A DNA stretch of 64,000 nt from CAWINX01 sp963702055 (GCA_963702055.1 OY969702.1:1426001-1490000), one strand, 5' to 3'; counted from the stretch's first letter, positions 24,994-33,209 are shown. A program made the numbers and translations. Notes: generated by a model from the sequence alone, not told the origin.

Positions 24994-25995
24994 TCAGGCG
25001 AGCTTCCACTTCTGCGGGTCGGTCCCCGCGACCTTGACGACCTCACCGAGCAGCGCCATGTGGTCGAGGCAGGAGAGGACGATCTGCAGCACCCAGGCGC
25101 TGACCGGCGATTTGACCCCGTCGGGACCGACGATCTCGGCGACGATCTCAAACGCAGGCTTCTCCCCCTCGGCGAGCGAGGCGCGCACCTTGCCAAGCAG
25201 CTCCTCGACCTGGCGGCGGGCCTCGGCGATCTTCGCCTCGGGGTCGCGGAAGGGGCGGCCGTGGCCCGGCAGCACGAGGTCGACCTCAAGCGGCTCGATC
25301 ACGTCGAGGCCGCGCAGGAATTCGCCGATCGGATCGGGGCTGTGGCCGTAGTCGAAGAAGAGGACCGTACGGCCGAGCAGGTGGTCGCCGGAGATCAGCA
25401 GCCGCCGCTGCGGCTGGTGCAGGACGACGTGGGACGGGGCGTGACCGGGGGTCTCGTAAACCTGCCAGGCGCCGAGGTCGGTCTCCACCTCGACCCCGGG
25501 CAGAAGATCGCGGTCGGGCAGGGCGAGGGCGTCGATCCCGGTCTCCTCGTCCTCGCTGCGGGCCTCTCGGTAGCGCTCCAGCGAGGCGGGCGGGACGCCG
25601 CTCTGGCGGGCCACCTCGATGCGCTGCTCCAGCGCCGCGGCGGGGTCGTCGGCGAGCAGGCGGACGTGTTCCCAGGCGGGGTGCATCCAGAGCTCGCAAC
25701 CGGCGGCCTCGACGATCGGCGCGGCGAGCCCGTAGTGGTCGGTGTGGGAGTGGGTGCAGACGAGCAGCCGCACGTCCTCGAGGCCGAACCCGGCCTGGGC
25801 CAACGCCAGGTCGAATTGGCGCAGCCGCCCCTTGCCGCCGATCCCGGTGTCGAAGAGGACGATGCCCCCATCGGAGGCGACCGCCCAGGCGTTGCCGTGC
25901 GGGACCCCGGGCCAGGGCAGCGCCAGCCGCAGCCGCCAGACCCCCGGCAGCACCCGCTCGGCCCGCGGCGCCTCGGGCTTTCGATCCGCGCTCAT
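24994..25995 (-). CDS. MBL-fold metallo-hydrolase
   Basis: 333-residue metallo-beta-lactamase-fold enzyme. The metal motif CTHSHTDHYGL occupies residues 80-90. Further ligands are in TPGHAPSHV, LLISGDHLLG and LVLPGHGRPF. The C-terminal helical region (RRQVEELLGKVRASL) resembles LACTB2/glyoxalase-II-like or YflN-type hydrolases. The substrate is unknown. The 292 bp upstream to the next gene hold two copies of the 47-bp palindromic repeat and nothing else that I can support. Confidence 0.83.
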   Translation of the reverse strand: MSADRKPEAPRAERVLPGVWRLRLALPWPGVPHGNAWAVASDGGIVLFDTGIGGKGRLRQFDLALAQAGFGLEDVRLLVCTHSHTDHYGLAAPIVEAAGCELWMHPAWEHVRLLADDPAAALEQRIEVARQSGVPPASLERYREARSEDEETGIDALALPDRDLLPGVEVETDLGAWQVYETPGHAPSHVVLHQPQRRLLISGDHLLGRTVLFFDYGHSPDPIGEFLRGLDVIEPLEVDLVLPGHGRPFRDPEAKIAEARRQVEELLGKVRASLAEGEKPAFEIVAEIVGPDGVKSPVSAWVLQIVLSCLDHMALLGEVVKVAGTDPQKWKLA

Positions 25996-26095
25996 CGCCG
26001 CAATCCTCTCAGGCGCCCTCCCGTCGGCGCGTGAGAACCGTCAAACCGCCGCGGGCTGGGCGGAGTTGGCGGGTTGCGGGTGGCGTTGGCCCCGG

Positions 26096-26142
26096 CGGTG
26101 CAACGCGTTTTGGGCCCAAGAGAGGAAAAACGCGTTGCACCG
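26096..26142. repeat. Palindromic intergenic element, family A, copy 2 (47 bp)
   Basis: Best-preserved copy: CGGTGCAACGCGTTTT, a 15-nt loop and AAAACGCGTTGCACCG form a perfect 16-bp inverted repeat. It is followed after 25 bp by copy 3. Confidence 0.88.
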
Positions 26143-26167
26143 TGCGGACGAACTCCAGTCGGATCGC

Positions 26168-26214
26168 CGGTGCAACGCGTTTTGGGCCTGGGAAAGGGGA
26201 AACGCGTTACACCG
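26168..26214. repeat. Palindromic intergenic element, family A, copy 3 (47 bp)
   Basis: CGGTGCAACGCGTTTT at the left and GAAACGCGTTACACCG at the right (two mismatches). The start lies 72 bp from the start of copy 2, and the 25-bp spacer is not related to the other spacers. Confidence 0.86.
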
Positions 26215-26287
26215 CAAACCGGTGAGACACGGCTGGGGGACGACGCGCTCGCCGGAGCACCTCGACCGAGATTGAGTGACTGAGTGC

Positions 26288-26461
26288 CTAACTGGTCGCC
26301 AGGCCGAGGGCGAGAAGCGGGAAGGCGGCCATCACGCCGAGGTAGGCGCCGATGCCGAGGCCGGTCAGGGTGCGGGTGTTGCGCGATTTCGCGCCGGCGA
26401 GGAGGCCGACGAGGCACCCGAACCCGGCGATGCCGAGGCCAATCCAGAAGACGGGAGGCAT
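26288..26461 (-). CDS. Small two-helix membrane protein, 57 residues
   Basis: ATG at 26461 to TAG at 26288 encodes MPPVFWIGLGIAGFGCLVGL, then LAGAKSRNTRT and a second hydrophobic segment IGAYLGVMAAFPLLALGLA. The two predicted membrane helices around a short basic loop and the clean frame support a real small gene. No strong ribosome binding site is seen, so it may be translated from a leaderless mRNA. It is divergent from the metallophosphoesterase. No family recognised. Confidence 0.55.
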   Translation of the reverse strand: MPPVFWIGLGIAGFGCLVGLLAGAKSRNTRTLTGLGIGAYLGVMAAFPLLALGLATS

Positions 26462-26534
26462 GACGGCGGCCAGACTACCGAAACCCCCCGCCGGCAGGCC
26501 GGCTCGGCCGACGGGGAGCCGTTAGGTTTTGGGC

Positions 26535-27131
26535 GTGAGGATTCTCGCCTTCAGCGACCTGCACCGCGACCTCGAGCAGGCGGCCGTGCTGGTCGAGATG
26601 TCGGCCGAGGCGGACGTGGTGATCGGGGCCGGGGACTTCGCCTCCGTGCACGCGGGGCTGGAGGAGACGATCGGCGCCCTGGCGGCGATCGAGGCGCCGA
26701 CCGTCCTCGTCCCCGGCAACAACGAGACCGTCGACGCGCTGCGCGAGGCAACGCCGGCCTGGCCGGCCGCGACGGTGCTGCACGGCGAGGGCGCCGAGAT
26801 TGCCGGTATGCGGTTCTTCGGGCTCGGCGGCGGCGTCCCGGTAACGCCCTGGGAATGGAGCTTCGACCTCGACGAGGAGGCGGCGGCGGCGATGCTCGCC
26901 CCCTGCCCCGAGGGCGCCGTCCTCGTCCTGCACTCGCCGCCAAAGGGGCATTGCGACGAGGGCGGGCCAGGCGTGCACTTCGGCAGCCGGGCGGCGCTGG
27001 AGGCGATCGAGCGGACGCGTCCCCGCCTCGCGGTCTGCGGCCACATCCACGAGTCCTGGGGATGCGAAAGCCAAATCGGCGAGACGTCGGTGCGCAACCT
27101 CGGTCCCTTGGGCAGCTGGTTCGAGCTGTAG
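26535..27131 (+). CDS. Metallophosphoesterase (calcineurin-like)
   Basis: 198-residue two-metal phosphoesterase. The N-terminus FSDLHRDLEQA supplies Asp and His ligands, IGAGDF the bridging Asp, VPGNNE the Asn of the GNH(E/D) motif, VLHSPPKGHCD one His, and CGHIHES the GHxH motif. GTG at 26535 puts the first beta strand at the protein start; the TTG two codons earlier is the alternative. It resembles small YfcE/Mre11-like phosphodiesterases of unknown substrate. It is followed immediately by the c-di-AMP riboswitch, so nucleotide phosphodiesterase activity is an attractive but unproven idea. Confidence 0.82.
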   Translation: MRILAFSDLHRDLEQAAVLVEMSAEADVVIGAGDFASVHAGLEETIGALAAIEAPTVLVPGNNETVDALREATPAWPAATVLHGEGAEIAGMRFFGLGGGVPVTPWEWSFDLDEEAAAAMLAPCPEGAVLVLHSPPKGHCDEGGPGVHFGSRAALEAIERTRPRLAVCGHIHESWGCESQIGETSVRNLGPLGSWFEL

Positions 27132-27138
27132 ACTGCCG

Positions 27139-27280
27139 CCGTTCCGGAATACCGGTACGCCGAATCTCGGGCCCGGCCCGAGAGCGGGGGAACCAGACAG
27201 TTTGGGGCGAACCCCTACGTGGGGAGCGCAGGCTCCTACAGCGCCAGCCCGACAGCTAACCCCGCAGGCCGACGAAGGAG
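27139..27280 (+). ncRNA. Cyclic di-AMP riboswitch (ydaO-yuaA class)
   Basis: The leader carries the conserved blocks of this class in order: ACGCCGAATC, GCGGGGGAACCAG, TTTGGGGCGAA, a variable hairpin arm, and GCCCGACAGCTAACCCCGC, then AGGC and GAAGGAG. The class senses c-di-AMP and usually turns off cell-wall hydrolase or osmolyte genes in actinobacteria. The GAAGGAG ribosome site of the downstream secreted protein begins right at the end of the aptamer, so ligand binding may affect translation as well as termination. Confidence 0.9.
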
Positions 27281-27286
27281 ACTGGT

Positions 27287-27991
27287 TTGCGTACGCCCAC
27301 GCACAGGCCGAAGGCGACACTCGTGACCGCGGTGGCGATCGCGGCGCTCGCGATCGCTCCGTCGGCTGCCCTGGGCCAGGGAGCCGGTGGCGCCGGACCC
27401 GCCGGGACCACGCCCACGCCAACCGATCCCCCGGCCGCCGGTCCGACCGCGCCGCCCCATTGCTCGAGCGGCGCCGGCGCCCTCGGCGGCATCTCGATCC
27501 AGGCCGGCAGCTGCGGACACGGCTACGTCAACCCGCTGCGGCGCAATCGCTGGGCGGTGAGCAGAATCGACATGGGCATCGACCTGATGCCGATCCGGCG
27601 CACGCCGGTGGTCGCGATCGGCGACGCCAAGATCATCGGCTCCTCGATGCACAGCGGCTGGCCGGGCGGCGCCTTCCTCTGGTACCGACTGCTCAACGGC
27701 GACCACGCCGGCGCGATCGTCTACGTGGCCGAGCACCTGCGAAACCTCGCCCCGGCGGGGACCCGGGTCAGGGCCGGCCAGATCATCGCCACCGCGGTCC
27801 CCGGCTGGCCCGGGACCGAGTGGGGATGGGCGACGCCGAACGGCAGCCCGCGCGCCTACCCCTGCTACCACGAAGGCATGGCGACCAACTCGGGCCGAGA
27901 GATGGTCCGCTTCCTGATGTCGCTGGGCGTCAAGGGTTTCAGCAGCCGGCCCAAGCCGGGACCGAACGCGCCGGTCGGCAAGCGCTGCTGA
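27287..27991 (+). CDS. Secreted M23-like protein with substituted metal ligands, riboswitch-controlled
   Basis: 234 residues, TTG start six bases after GAAGGAG. A signal peptide (hydrophobic to about residue 31) and a Gly/Pro/Thr-rich linker precede an M23/LytM-like fold: DMGIDLMPIRRTPVVAIGD aligns with the HxGxD region, YVAEHLRNLAPAGTRVRAGQ with the middle strands and GTEWGWA with the HxH motif. Asp replaces the first His, and Glu-Trp-Gly-Trp stands in place of HxHF, so classical zinc binding looks lost. It may bind rather than cut peptidoglycan. Control by c-di-AMP fits an envelope role. Confidence 0.75.
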   Translation: MRTPTHRPKATLVTAVAIAALAIAPSAALGQGAGGAGPAGTTPTPTDPPAAGPTAPPHCSSGAGALGGISIQAGSCGHGYVNPLRRNRWAVSRIDMGIDLMPIRRTPVVAIGDAKIIGSSMHSGWPGGAFLWYRLLNGDHAGAIVYVAEHLRNLAPAGTRVRAGQIIATAVPGWPGTEWGWATPNGSPRAYPCYHEGMATNSGREMVRFLMSLGVKGFSSRPKPGPNAPVGKRC

Positions 27992-28021
27992 GCGACGACC
28001 CCGCCGGGGCCGAACCCTGGC

Positions 28022-29086
28022 TCAGCTGACGGTCCAGGTGTCGCCGGAGCGCAGCAGCTCGTCGACGTCGGCGAGCGAGGCGCTCGCGTGGGCGGCGGCC
28101 AGCTCCTCCTGGCGGCCCGCGCCGTAGACCGGCCGCTCGACGTCGCGCAGGACGCCGATCGGGGTCGGCCCGGTGGGCCGCTCGGCGAGGCGGGCCAGGG
28201 CGGTCGCATAGCTGGGGTCCTCGACGTGGGCGTCGTGGACGACCAGCGCCTCCTCCCCCACCTCGGCGACCTCGGCCAACTCGAGCTGGCCGTTGGCGCC
28301 GCGGATCACGCCGCGCTCGCCCTCGGCGCCGAAGCGGATCGGCTCGCCGTGCTCGAGGCGGATCTGGTTGGGCCGGCCCTCCTTGCCGCGCACCGCGTCG
28401 AAGGCGCCGTCGTTGAAGACGTTGCAGTTCTGGTAGATCTCGACGAAGGCCGAACCCTCGTGCTCGGCGGCGGCGCGCAGCACGCTCGCCACGTGCTTCT
28501 TCTCGACGTCGATCGTGCGGGCGACGAAGGAGGCCTCGGCGCCGAGCGCCAGCGCCGCCGGGTTGAAGGGATGGTCCTCGGAGCCGAACGGCGTCGACTT
28601 GGTGATCTTGCCGACCTCGCTGGTCGGCGAGTACTGGCCCTTGGTGAGGCCGTAAATCTGGTTGTTGAAGAGCAGCAGCTTGATCGGCACGTTGCGGCGC
28701 AGGGCGTGGATCAGGTGGTTGCCGCCGATCGAGAGCGCGTCGCCGTCGCCGCTCACCACCCAGACCGAGAGGTCGTCGCGGGCGGTGGCGATCCCGGTCG
28801 CCAGGGCGAGCGCACGGCCGTGGATGCCGTGCATCCCGTAGGTGTCCATGTAATAGACAAAGCGCCCGGCGCAGCCGATCCCGGAGACGAAGACGGTCTT
28901 CTCGGGCGGCACGCCCAGCTCCGGCATCAGCGCCTGGACGCCGGCGAGGATCGCGTAGTCGCCGCAGCCCGGGCACCAGCGGGTCTCCTGGTCGGACTGG
29001 AAGTCGGCCTTGGTCAGCATTGGCAGGGCGCCGCCCGTGGCGCTCGCCCCGTTCCCCTTGCTCCCGTTGGCGCCGTTGCCACTCAC
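28022..29086 (-). CDS. korB: 2-oxoacid:ferredoxin oxidoreductase, beta subunit (Kor-type)
   Basis: 354-residue thiamine-diphosphate subunit. WCPGCGDYAIL near residue 37 is the family start motif, and GDGDALSIGGNHLIHALRRN with FNNQIYGLTKGQ forms the TPP/Mg site. SEVGKITKSTPFG matches the KorB type that acts on 2-oxoglutarate, giving succinyl-CoA and reduced ferredoxin without needing CO2-sensitive lipoamide complexes. Its ATG overlaps the korA stop by 4 bases. The first about 20 residues are Gly/Asn/Ser-rich and probably disordered. Confidence 0.92.
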   Translation of the reverse strand: MSGNGANGSKGNGASATGGALPMLTKADFQSDQETRWCPGCGDYAILAGVQALMPELGVPPEKTVFVSGIGCAGRFVYYMDTYGMHGIHGRALALATGIATARDDLSVWVVSGDGDALSIGGNHLIHALRRNVPIKLLLFNNQIYGLTKGQYSPTSEVGKITKSTPFGSEDHPFNPAALALGAEASFVARTIDVEKKHVASVLRAAAEHEGSAFVEIYQNCNVFNDGAFDAVRGKEGRPNQIRLEHGEPIRFGAEGERGVIRGANGQLELAEVAEVGEEALVVHDAHVEDPSYATALARLAERPTGPTPIGVLRDVERPVYGAGRQEELAAAHASASLADVDELLRSGDTWTVS

Positions 29087-30954
29087 GAGAGCGCCTCCAG
29101 GATCGCGCCCTCCAGCTCCTCGGCGAAGATCGGCACGCCCTCGACTTTGTCGTAGCCGACCGCGTCGACCAGGAACTCGGCGCGGATCATCCCCAGCAGC
29201 TGGCCGGTGTTCATCTCCGGGATCAGCACCTTCGGGAAGGCGCGAACGACCTCGCCGGTGTTGGCCGGCAGCGGGTCGAGATGACGCAGGTGAGCGGTCG
29301 CCAGCGGAATGCCGCGCTCGCGCACCCGCCGCGCCGCGGCCTGCACGACGCCGTAGGTCGAGCCCCAGCCCAGCACCAGCAGCTCGGCCCCCTCGTCGGC
29401 GTCGGCCTGCAGCGGCGGGATCTCCGCCGCCAGCCGGTCGAGCTTCTCCTGGCGCAGCCGCGTCATCAGCGCGTGGTTGCCCGGGTCGTAGCTGATGTTG
29501 CCGCTGCCGTTCTCCTTCTCGAGGCCGCCGATCCGGTGCTGGAGGCCGGGCGTGCCGGGAATCGCCCAGGGCCGGGCGCCGTTCTCGTCGCGCAGGTAGG
29601 GGAGGAACTCGTCGCCGGCGTTCGGCCCGGCGGAAAAGCGAGGGTCGAGGTCGGGGAGGTCTTCGGTGCTGGGGAGCCGCCAGGGCTCGGAGGAGTTGGC
29701 GAGAAAGGTGTCGCTGAGCAGGATCACCGGGGTGCGGTAGCGAATCGCCACCCGCACCGCCTCGACCGCGGAGTCGAAGCAGTCGGCCGGGGTCGCGGCG
29801 GCGATCACCGGCAGCGGCGACTCGCCGTGGCGGCCGTGGATCGCCATCAGCAGGTCGGTCTGCTCGGTCTTGGTCGGCATCCCGGTCGAGGGGCCGGCCC
29901 GCTGGACGTCGACGATCACCAGCGGCAGCTCCATCATCGCCGCCAAGCCGATCGTCTCCGCCTTCAGGTCCATGCCGGGGCCGCTGGTCGCGGTGATCCC
30001 GAGGTGACCCGCGAAGGAGGCGCCGAGCGCCATACCGACGGCGGCGATCTCGTCCTCGGCCTGGGCGGTGAAGACGCCGAAGCGCTCGTGGCGGGCCAGG
30101 TGGTGGAGCAGCTCGGAGGCCGGGGTGATCGGGTAGGTGGCGAAGAGCGGCTGCAGGCCGCTCTTGACGCTCGCCGCGATCAGGCCCAGCGCCAGCGCCT
30201 GGGTGCCGTCGACGTTGCGGTACTCGCCGGGAGCGAGCGGTGCCGGCTCGATCTCGATCCGGGTGACCGCCAGCTCGGCCGTCTCGCCGAAGTTGTAGCC
30301 GGCTTTGAGGGCGGCTAAGTTGGCCGCGAGGATCGTCGGGTGCTTGGCGAACTTGGCCTCCAGCCAGGAGATCGTCGCCTCGACCGGGCGGCCGAACATC
30401 CAGGAGACGAGGCCGAGGGCGAAGATGTTCTTGGTCCGCTGCGCCTCGGCGGGTTTGAGGCCGTCGATGTCCTCGGTGGCGCGCGTCGTCATCGAGGTCA
30501 TCGGCACGCGGAAGACCTGGTAGCCGTCGAGCGAGTCGTCGTCGAGCGGGTTGGCCTCATAGCCGGCCTTGCGCAGGTTGTTGTCGGTGAAGGCGTCCTC
30601 GTTGAGGATCAGCGTGCCGCCCGGCTCCAGCGCCGCCAGGTTCGCTTTCAGCGCCGCCGGGTTCATCGCCACCAGCGTGTTGGGATGGTCGCCGGGGGTG
30701 AGGATGTCGCGCGAGGCGAAGTGGATCTGGAAGGCGGAGACGCCGTGCGGCGTGCCCGCGGGGGCGCGAATCTCGGCCGGGAAGTCGGGGAGGGTCGAGA
30801 GGTCGTTGCCGACCTGGGCGGTAGCGGCGGTGAAGCGGCCGCCGACGAGTTGCATGCCGTCGCCGGAATCCCCGGCGAACCGGACGATCACTCTCTCTTG
30901 CTTCTTGCCAGTCGTCGCCACGTATCGGCGCGGCGCCTCAGCCGGCCAATACAC
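29083..30954 (-). CDS. korA: 2-oxoacid:acceptor oxidoreductase, fused gamma-alpha subunit (Kor-type)
   Basis: Up to 623 residues. An N-terminal gamma domain (VRFAGDSGDGMQLVGGRF...FPAEIRAPAGTPHGVS, to about residue 200) is fused to the alpha pyrimidine-binding and transketolase-C domains (TYPITPASELLHHLA, FTAQAEDEIAAVGMALGA, SGPGMDLKAET). This architecture is typical of mycobacterial KorA. GTG at 30954 is the longest start; GTG at 30921, giving MATTGKKQERV, fits family N-termini better. No strong ribosome site resolves this. It forms an operon with korB. Confidence 0.92.
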   Translation of the reverse strand: MYWPAEAPRRYVATTGKKQERVIVRFAGDSGDGMQLVGGRFTAATAQVGNDLSTLPDFPAEIRAPAGTPHGVSAFQIHFASRDILTPGDHPNTLVAMNPAALKANLAALEPGGTLILNEDAFTDNNLRKAGYEANPLDDDSLDGYQVFRVPMTSMTTRATEDIDGLKPAEAQRTKNIFALGLVSWMFGRPVEATISWLEAKFAKHPTILAANLAALKAGYNFGETAELAVTRIEIEPAPLAPGEYRNVDGTQALALGLIAASVKSGLQPLFATYPITPASELLHHLARHERFGVFTAQAEDEIAAVGMALGASFAGHLGITATSGPGMDLKAETIGLAAMMELPLVIVDVQRAGPSTGMPTKTEQTDLLMAIHGRHGESPLPVIAAATPADCFDSAVEAVRVAIRYRTPVILLSDTFLANSSEPWRLPSTEDLPDLDPRFSAGPNAGDEFLPYLRDENGARPWAIPGTPGLQHRIGGLEKENGSGNISYDPGNHALMTRLRQEKLDRLAAEIPPLQADADEGAELLVLGWGSTYGVVQAAARRVRERGIPLATAHLRHLDPLPANTGEVVRAFPKVLIPEMNTGQLLGMIRAEFLVDAVGYDKVEGVPIFAEELEGAILEALS

Positions 30955-31047
30955 GACGGTAGCACCTGCGACAGGCGACCCCTGGACGATCGACCGACGA
31001 ACGGCAAAGCTGCATGAAACCTTAAGAAATCGCCGCCTGGCTCGGCC

Positions 31048-31530
31048 TCAGTCGCGGTCCTCGCGGGTGTCGGGGAGATCGCCGTGAGCGGCCTCGAGAT
31101 CCGCGAGGTCGACGAGGTCACGCTCCCGACCCACTGAGCGCTTCATCGCGACAAGATCGGCGAGGGAACAGATCGGGGCCTCGACTCCGTCGACGCGGCG
31201 GACGTCTGCGCGAGCCAGGAGCGACTCGAAGCGCACGGATGCCGTGGACTCGGAGAGCAGGTCGAGGTCACCGTGGGGCGTCGCGAGGTGGATCGTCCGG
31301 TCTCCGGCGATCGCCCCTTCGGGGATCGGCGACCCGTCCGGGCGGGTCGCCCCCCACTCGGCGATCAGGGCTCTGATGCGATCGACGTTGTCCGGATCCG
31401 AATCGAAGACGGCGTCAACATCGCGGGTGGCGCGCACCACCCCATGGCGAATCAGTGCGATCCCGCCGACCAACACATAGCGGACACCGGCGCGGTTGAG
31501 GTCTTCGAGGATCTGGCCGAAGCCGCTCAC
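31048..31530 (-). CDS. Nucleotidyltransferase-fold protein, TA-like
   Basis: 160 residues with YVLVGGIALIRHG (GG loop) and RATRDVDAVFD (paired Asp) near residues 19-43, and a third acidic site in HGDLDLL. The C-terminal helices follow the usual MNT/AbiEii-like layout (ICSLADLVAMKRSVGRERDLVDLADLEA). The ATG overlaps the upstream 68-residue gene by 4 bases. The small-helical-protein plus nucleotidyltransferase pairing suggests a toxin-antitoxin or related module, but many chromosomal pairs of this shape remain untested. Unrelated at the detail level to the pair at 12474-13384. Confidence 0.7.
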   Translation of the reverse strand: MSGFGQILEDLNRAGVRYVLVGGIALIRHGVVRATRDVDAVFDSDPDNVDRIRALIAEWGATRPDGSPIPEGAIAGDRTIHLATPHGDLDLLSESTASVRFESLLARADVRRVDGVEAPICSLADLVAMKRSVGRERDLVDLADLEAAHGDLPDTREDRD

Positions 31531-31733
31531 CGATCGAATGCGGCGAGCCGCGCCGCCTGCTTGCTCAAGGCGACGCCCTCGGCCAGCAGCTCATCGGGGT
31601 CGCGGGCGGCGTCGCGAATCAACCGGTAGCGCCGCCAGGCCTCACCGGCCGCGGCATCGTCATGCCGTGCCTCGGCGGCACGGGCGGTGTCGCCGGCCTC
31701 TCGCAAGCGCTGCGCTGGGAGTGCATGATCCAT
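31527..31733 (-). CDS. Small helical protein, partner of the nucleotidyltransferase
   Basis: 68 residues, ATG at 31733, rich in Ala, Arg and Glu (EAGDTARAAEARHDDAAAGE, then AWRRYRLIRDAARDPDEL) and predicted all alpha-helical. Stop codon overlaps the nucleotidyltransferase start. A likely antitoxin or regulatory partner by position only. The open frame continues far upstream opposite the flavoprotein gene, which is a compositional artefact. Confidence 0.55.
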   Translation of the reverse strand: MDHALPAQRLREAGDTARAAEARHDDAAAGEAWRRYRLIRDAARDPDELLAEGVALSKQAARLAAFDR

Positions 31734-31777
31734 CGGAGCGAGGATACCCGCCTGCGACGCTTGGATATGGTCGTCGC

Positions 31778-32908
31778 ATGGCGATGCGAGTCCTCGTGTT
31801 GGGTGCCGGTTTCGGCGGCCTCGAGTTGAGCACGATGCTGTCGGAGGCGCTCGGCGAGGAGGTCGAGGTGACGCTGATCGACCGCAACGACTCCTTCGTC
31901 TTCGGCTACTCGAAGCTCGACGTGATGTTCGGCAAAAAGAGCGCCGAGGCGGTCCGCCTCCCTTATAAGGACTTCGCCAAGCCCGGGGTGCGGATGCTGC
32001 GCGAGGAGATCGTCGCGATCGACCCCGAGGCGCGCACCGCGACCACCGAGAGCGGCGTCCACGAGGCCGACGCGCTGGTCGTCGCGCTCGGCGCCGACTA
32101 CGACATGGACGCGACCCCGGGGGTCGCCGAGGCGGGCGAGTTCTACTCGGTGCCCGGCGCCGAGCGGATGGCCGGCCCGATCGCCGACTTTCGCGAGGGG
32201 CGGGCGGTGATCGGCGTCTGCGACGCACCCTTCAAGTGCCCGCCGGCGCCGAGCGAGGCGGCGCTGCTCCTCCACGAACACCTGACCGAGCGCGGCGTTC
32301 GCGGAGACTGCGAGATCACCTTCGCCCTCCCCCTCCCCACCCCGGTCCCCCCCTCGCCGGAGACCTCGGCGGCGCTGCTCGCCGCCTTCGAGGAGCGCGA
32401 GATCGCCTTCGTCCCCGGCGTGCGAATCGCCTCCGTCGACACGGCGGCGCGCGTCGCCCGACTAGACAACGGCGAGGAGCTGCCCTACGACCTCTTTCTC
32501 GGCGTCCCCAAGCACCGCGCCCCGGACGTGGTTATAGAGAGCGGGATGACCATCGACGGCTACGTCCCGGTCGACTCGCGAACCCTGCGGACCCGCTACC
32601 CCGACGTCTACGCAGTCGGCGACGTGGCGACGGTCGGCGTGCCAAAGGCGGGCGTCTTCTCCGAGAGCGCGGCGCGAACCGTCGCCGCCGAGCTGATCGC
32701 CGAGGCGCGCGGCGAGGAGCCCCCGGACGGCTACGACGGCCTCGGCTCCTGCTACATCGAGTTCGGCGCCGGCCGGGTCGGCAAGGTCGACGTCGACTTC
32801 CTCTCCGGCCCAAAGCCGACCGGCGCCTTCCACGAGCCTTCCGCCGCTTTGGTCGCCGAGAAGGAGCACTTCGGCGCGACCCGCACCGCCCGCTGGTTCG
32901 GGCGCTGA
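31778..32908 (+). CDS. FAD-dependent pyridine nucleotide-disulfide-type oxidoreductase, SQR-like
   Basis: 376-residue flavoprotein. The N-terminal FAD motif is VLGAGFGGLELS, the second dinucleotide region lies around residues 95-140, and YAVGDVATVGVPKAG near residue 290 is the FAD-ribityl motif. VCDAPFKCPPAPSEAA holds two cysteines in the pattern seen in sulfide:quinone oxidoreductase relatives and flavocytochrome c sulfide dehydrogenase. It is short for classical SQR, and the third cysteine is not obvious, so sulfide oxidation is uncertain; a type II NADH dehydrogenase-like or persulfide role is possible. Confidence 0.8.
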   Translation: MAMRVLVLGAGFGGLELSTMLSEALGEEVEVTLIDRNDSFVFGYSKLDVMFGKKSAEAVRLPYKDFAKPGVRMLREEIVAIDPEARTATTESGVHEADALVVALGADYDMDATPGVAEAGEFYSVPGAERMAGPIADFREGRAVIGVCDAPFKCPPAPSEAALLLHEHLTERGVRGDCEITFALPLPTPVPPSPETSAALLAAFEEREIAFVPGVRIASVDTAARVARLDNGEELPYDLFLGVPKHRAPDVVIESGMTIDGYVPVDSRTLRTRYPDVYAVGDVATVGVPKAGVFSESAARTVAAELIAEARGEEPPDGYDGLGSCYIEFGAGRVGKVDVDFLSGPKPTGAFHEPSAALVAEKEHFGATRTARWFGR

Positions 32909-32909
32909 C

Positions 32910-32944
32910 GCATCATGATTGCACTATGCCCGCTGCTATGATGC
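32910..32944 (+). promoter_or_regulatory. Inverted repeat upstream of vapBC-like genes
   Basis: GCATCAT at 32910-32916 and ATGATGC at 32938-32944 are perfect 7-bp arms with a 21-nt spacer, five bases before the antitoxin ATG. Antitoxins with ribbon-helix-helix domains usually bind such sites with their toxin to repress the operon. Confidence 0.5.
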
Positions 32945-32948
32945 GGCA

Positions 32949-33209
32949 ATGCGCACCACCGTCACTCTCGACCCCGATGTCGCGGCAAAGCTGAAGCAAA
33001 CCGCCAGGGAGCGGGGCATCTCCTTTAAGGAAGCCCTGAACGAGAGCGTGCGGCTGGGACTTGGCGGCGCCGGCGCAAACGCCCGGCCCTACCGCGTGCC
33101 GACCCGCCGTCTCGGCGTGCGACCCGGCATTGACCTCGACAAGGCGTTGGCGTTGGCCGGAGAACTCGAAGACGCCGAAGTCGTGCGCAAGCTCTCGCTG
33201 CGTAAGTGA
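32949..33209 (+). CDS. VapB-like ribbon-helix-helix antitoxin
   Basis: 86 residues. MRTTVTLDPDVAAKLKQTA is the beta strand and first helix of a ribbon-helix-helix DNA-binding domain, RGISFKEALNESVRLGL the second helix. The C-terminal part, rich in Arg/Pro and then acidic (ELEDAEVVRKLSLRK), is the usual toxin-binding segment. ATG at 32949; an earlier ATG at 32919 would lie inside the putative operator. The toxin gene overlaps by 4 bases. Confidence 0.85.
   Translation: MRTTVTLDPDVAAKLKQTARERGISFKEALNESVRLGLGGAGANARPYRVPTRRLGVRPGIDLDKALALAGELEDAEVVRKLSLRK

Noticed and set aside
25996..26287. Short ORFs across the two family A repeats
   Set aside because: They are made largely of repeat sequence and lack hydrophobic or domain patterns; only the 57-residue minus-strand gene next door is supported.
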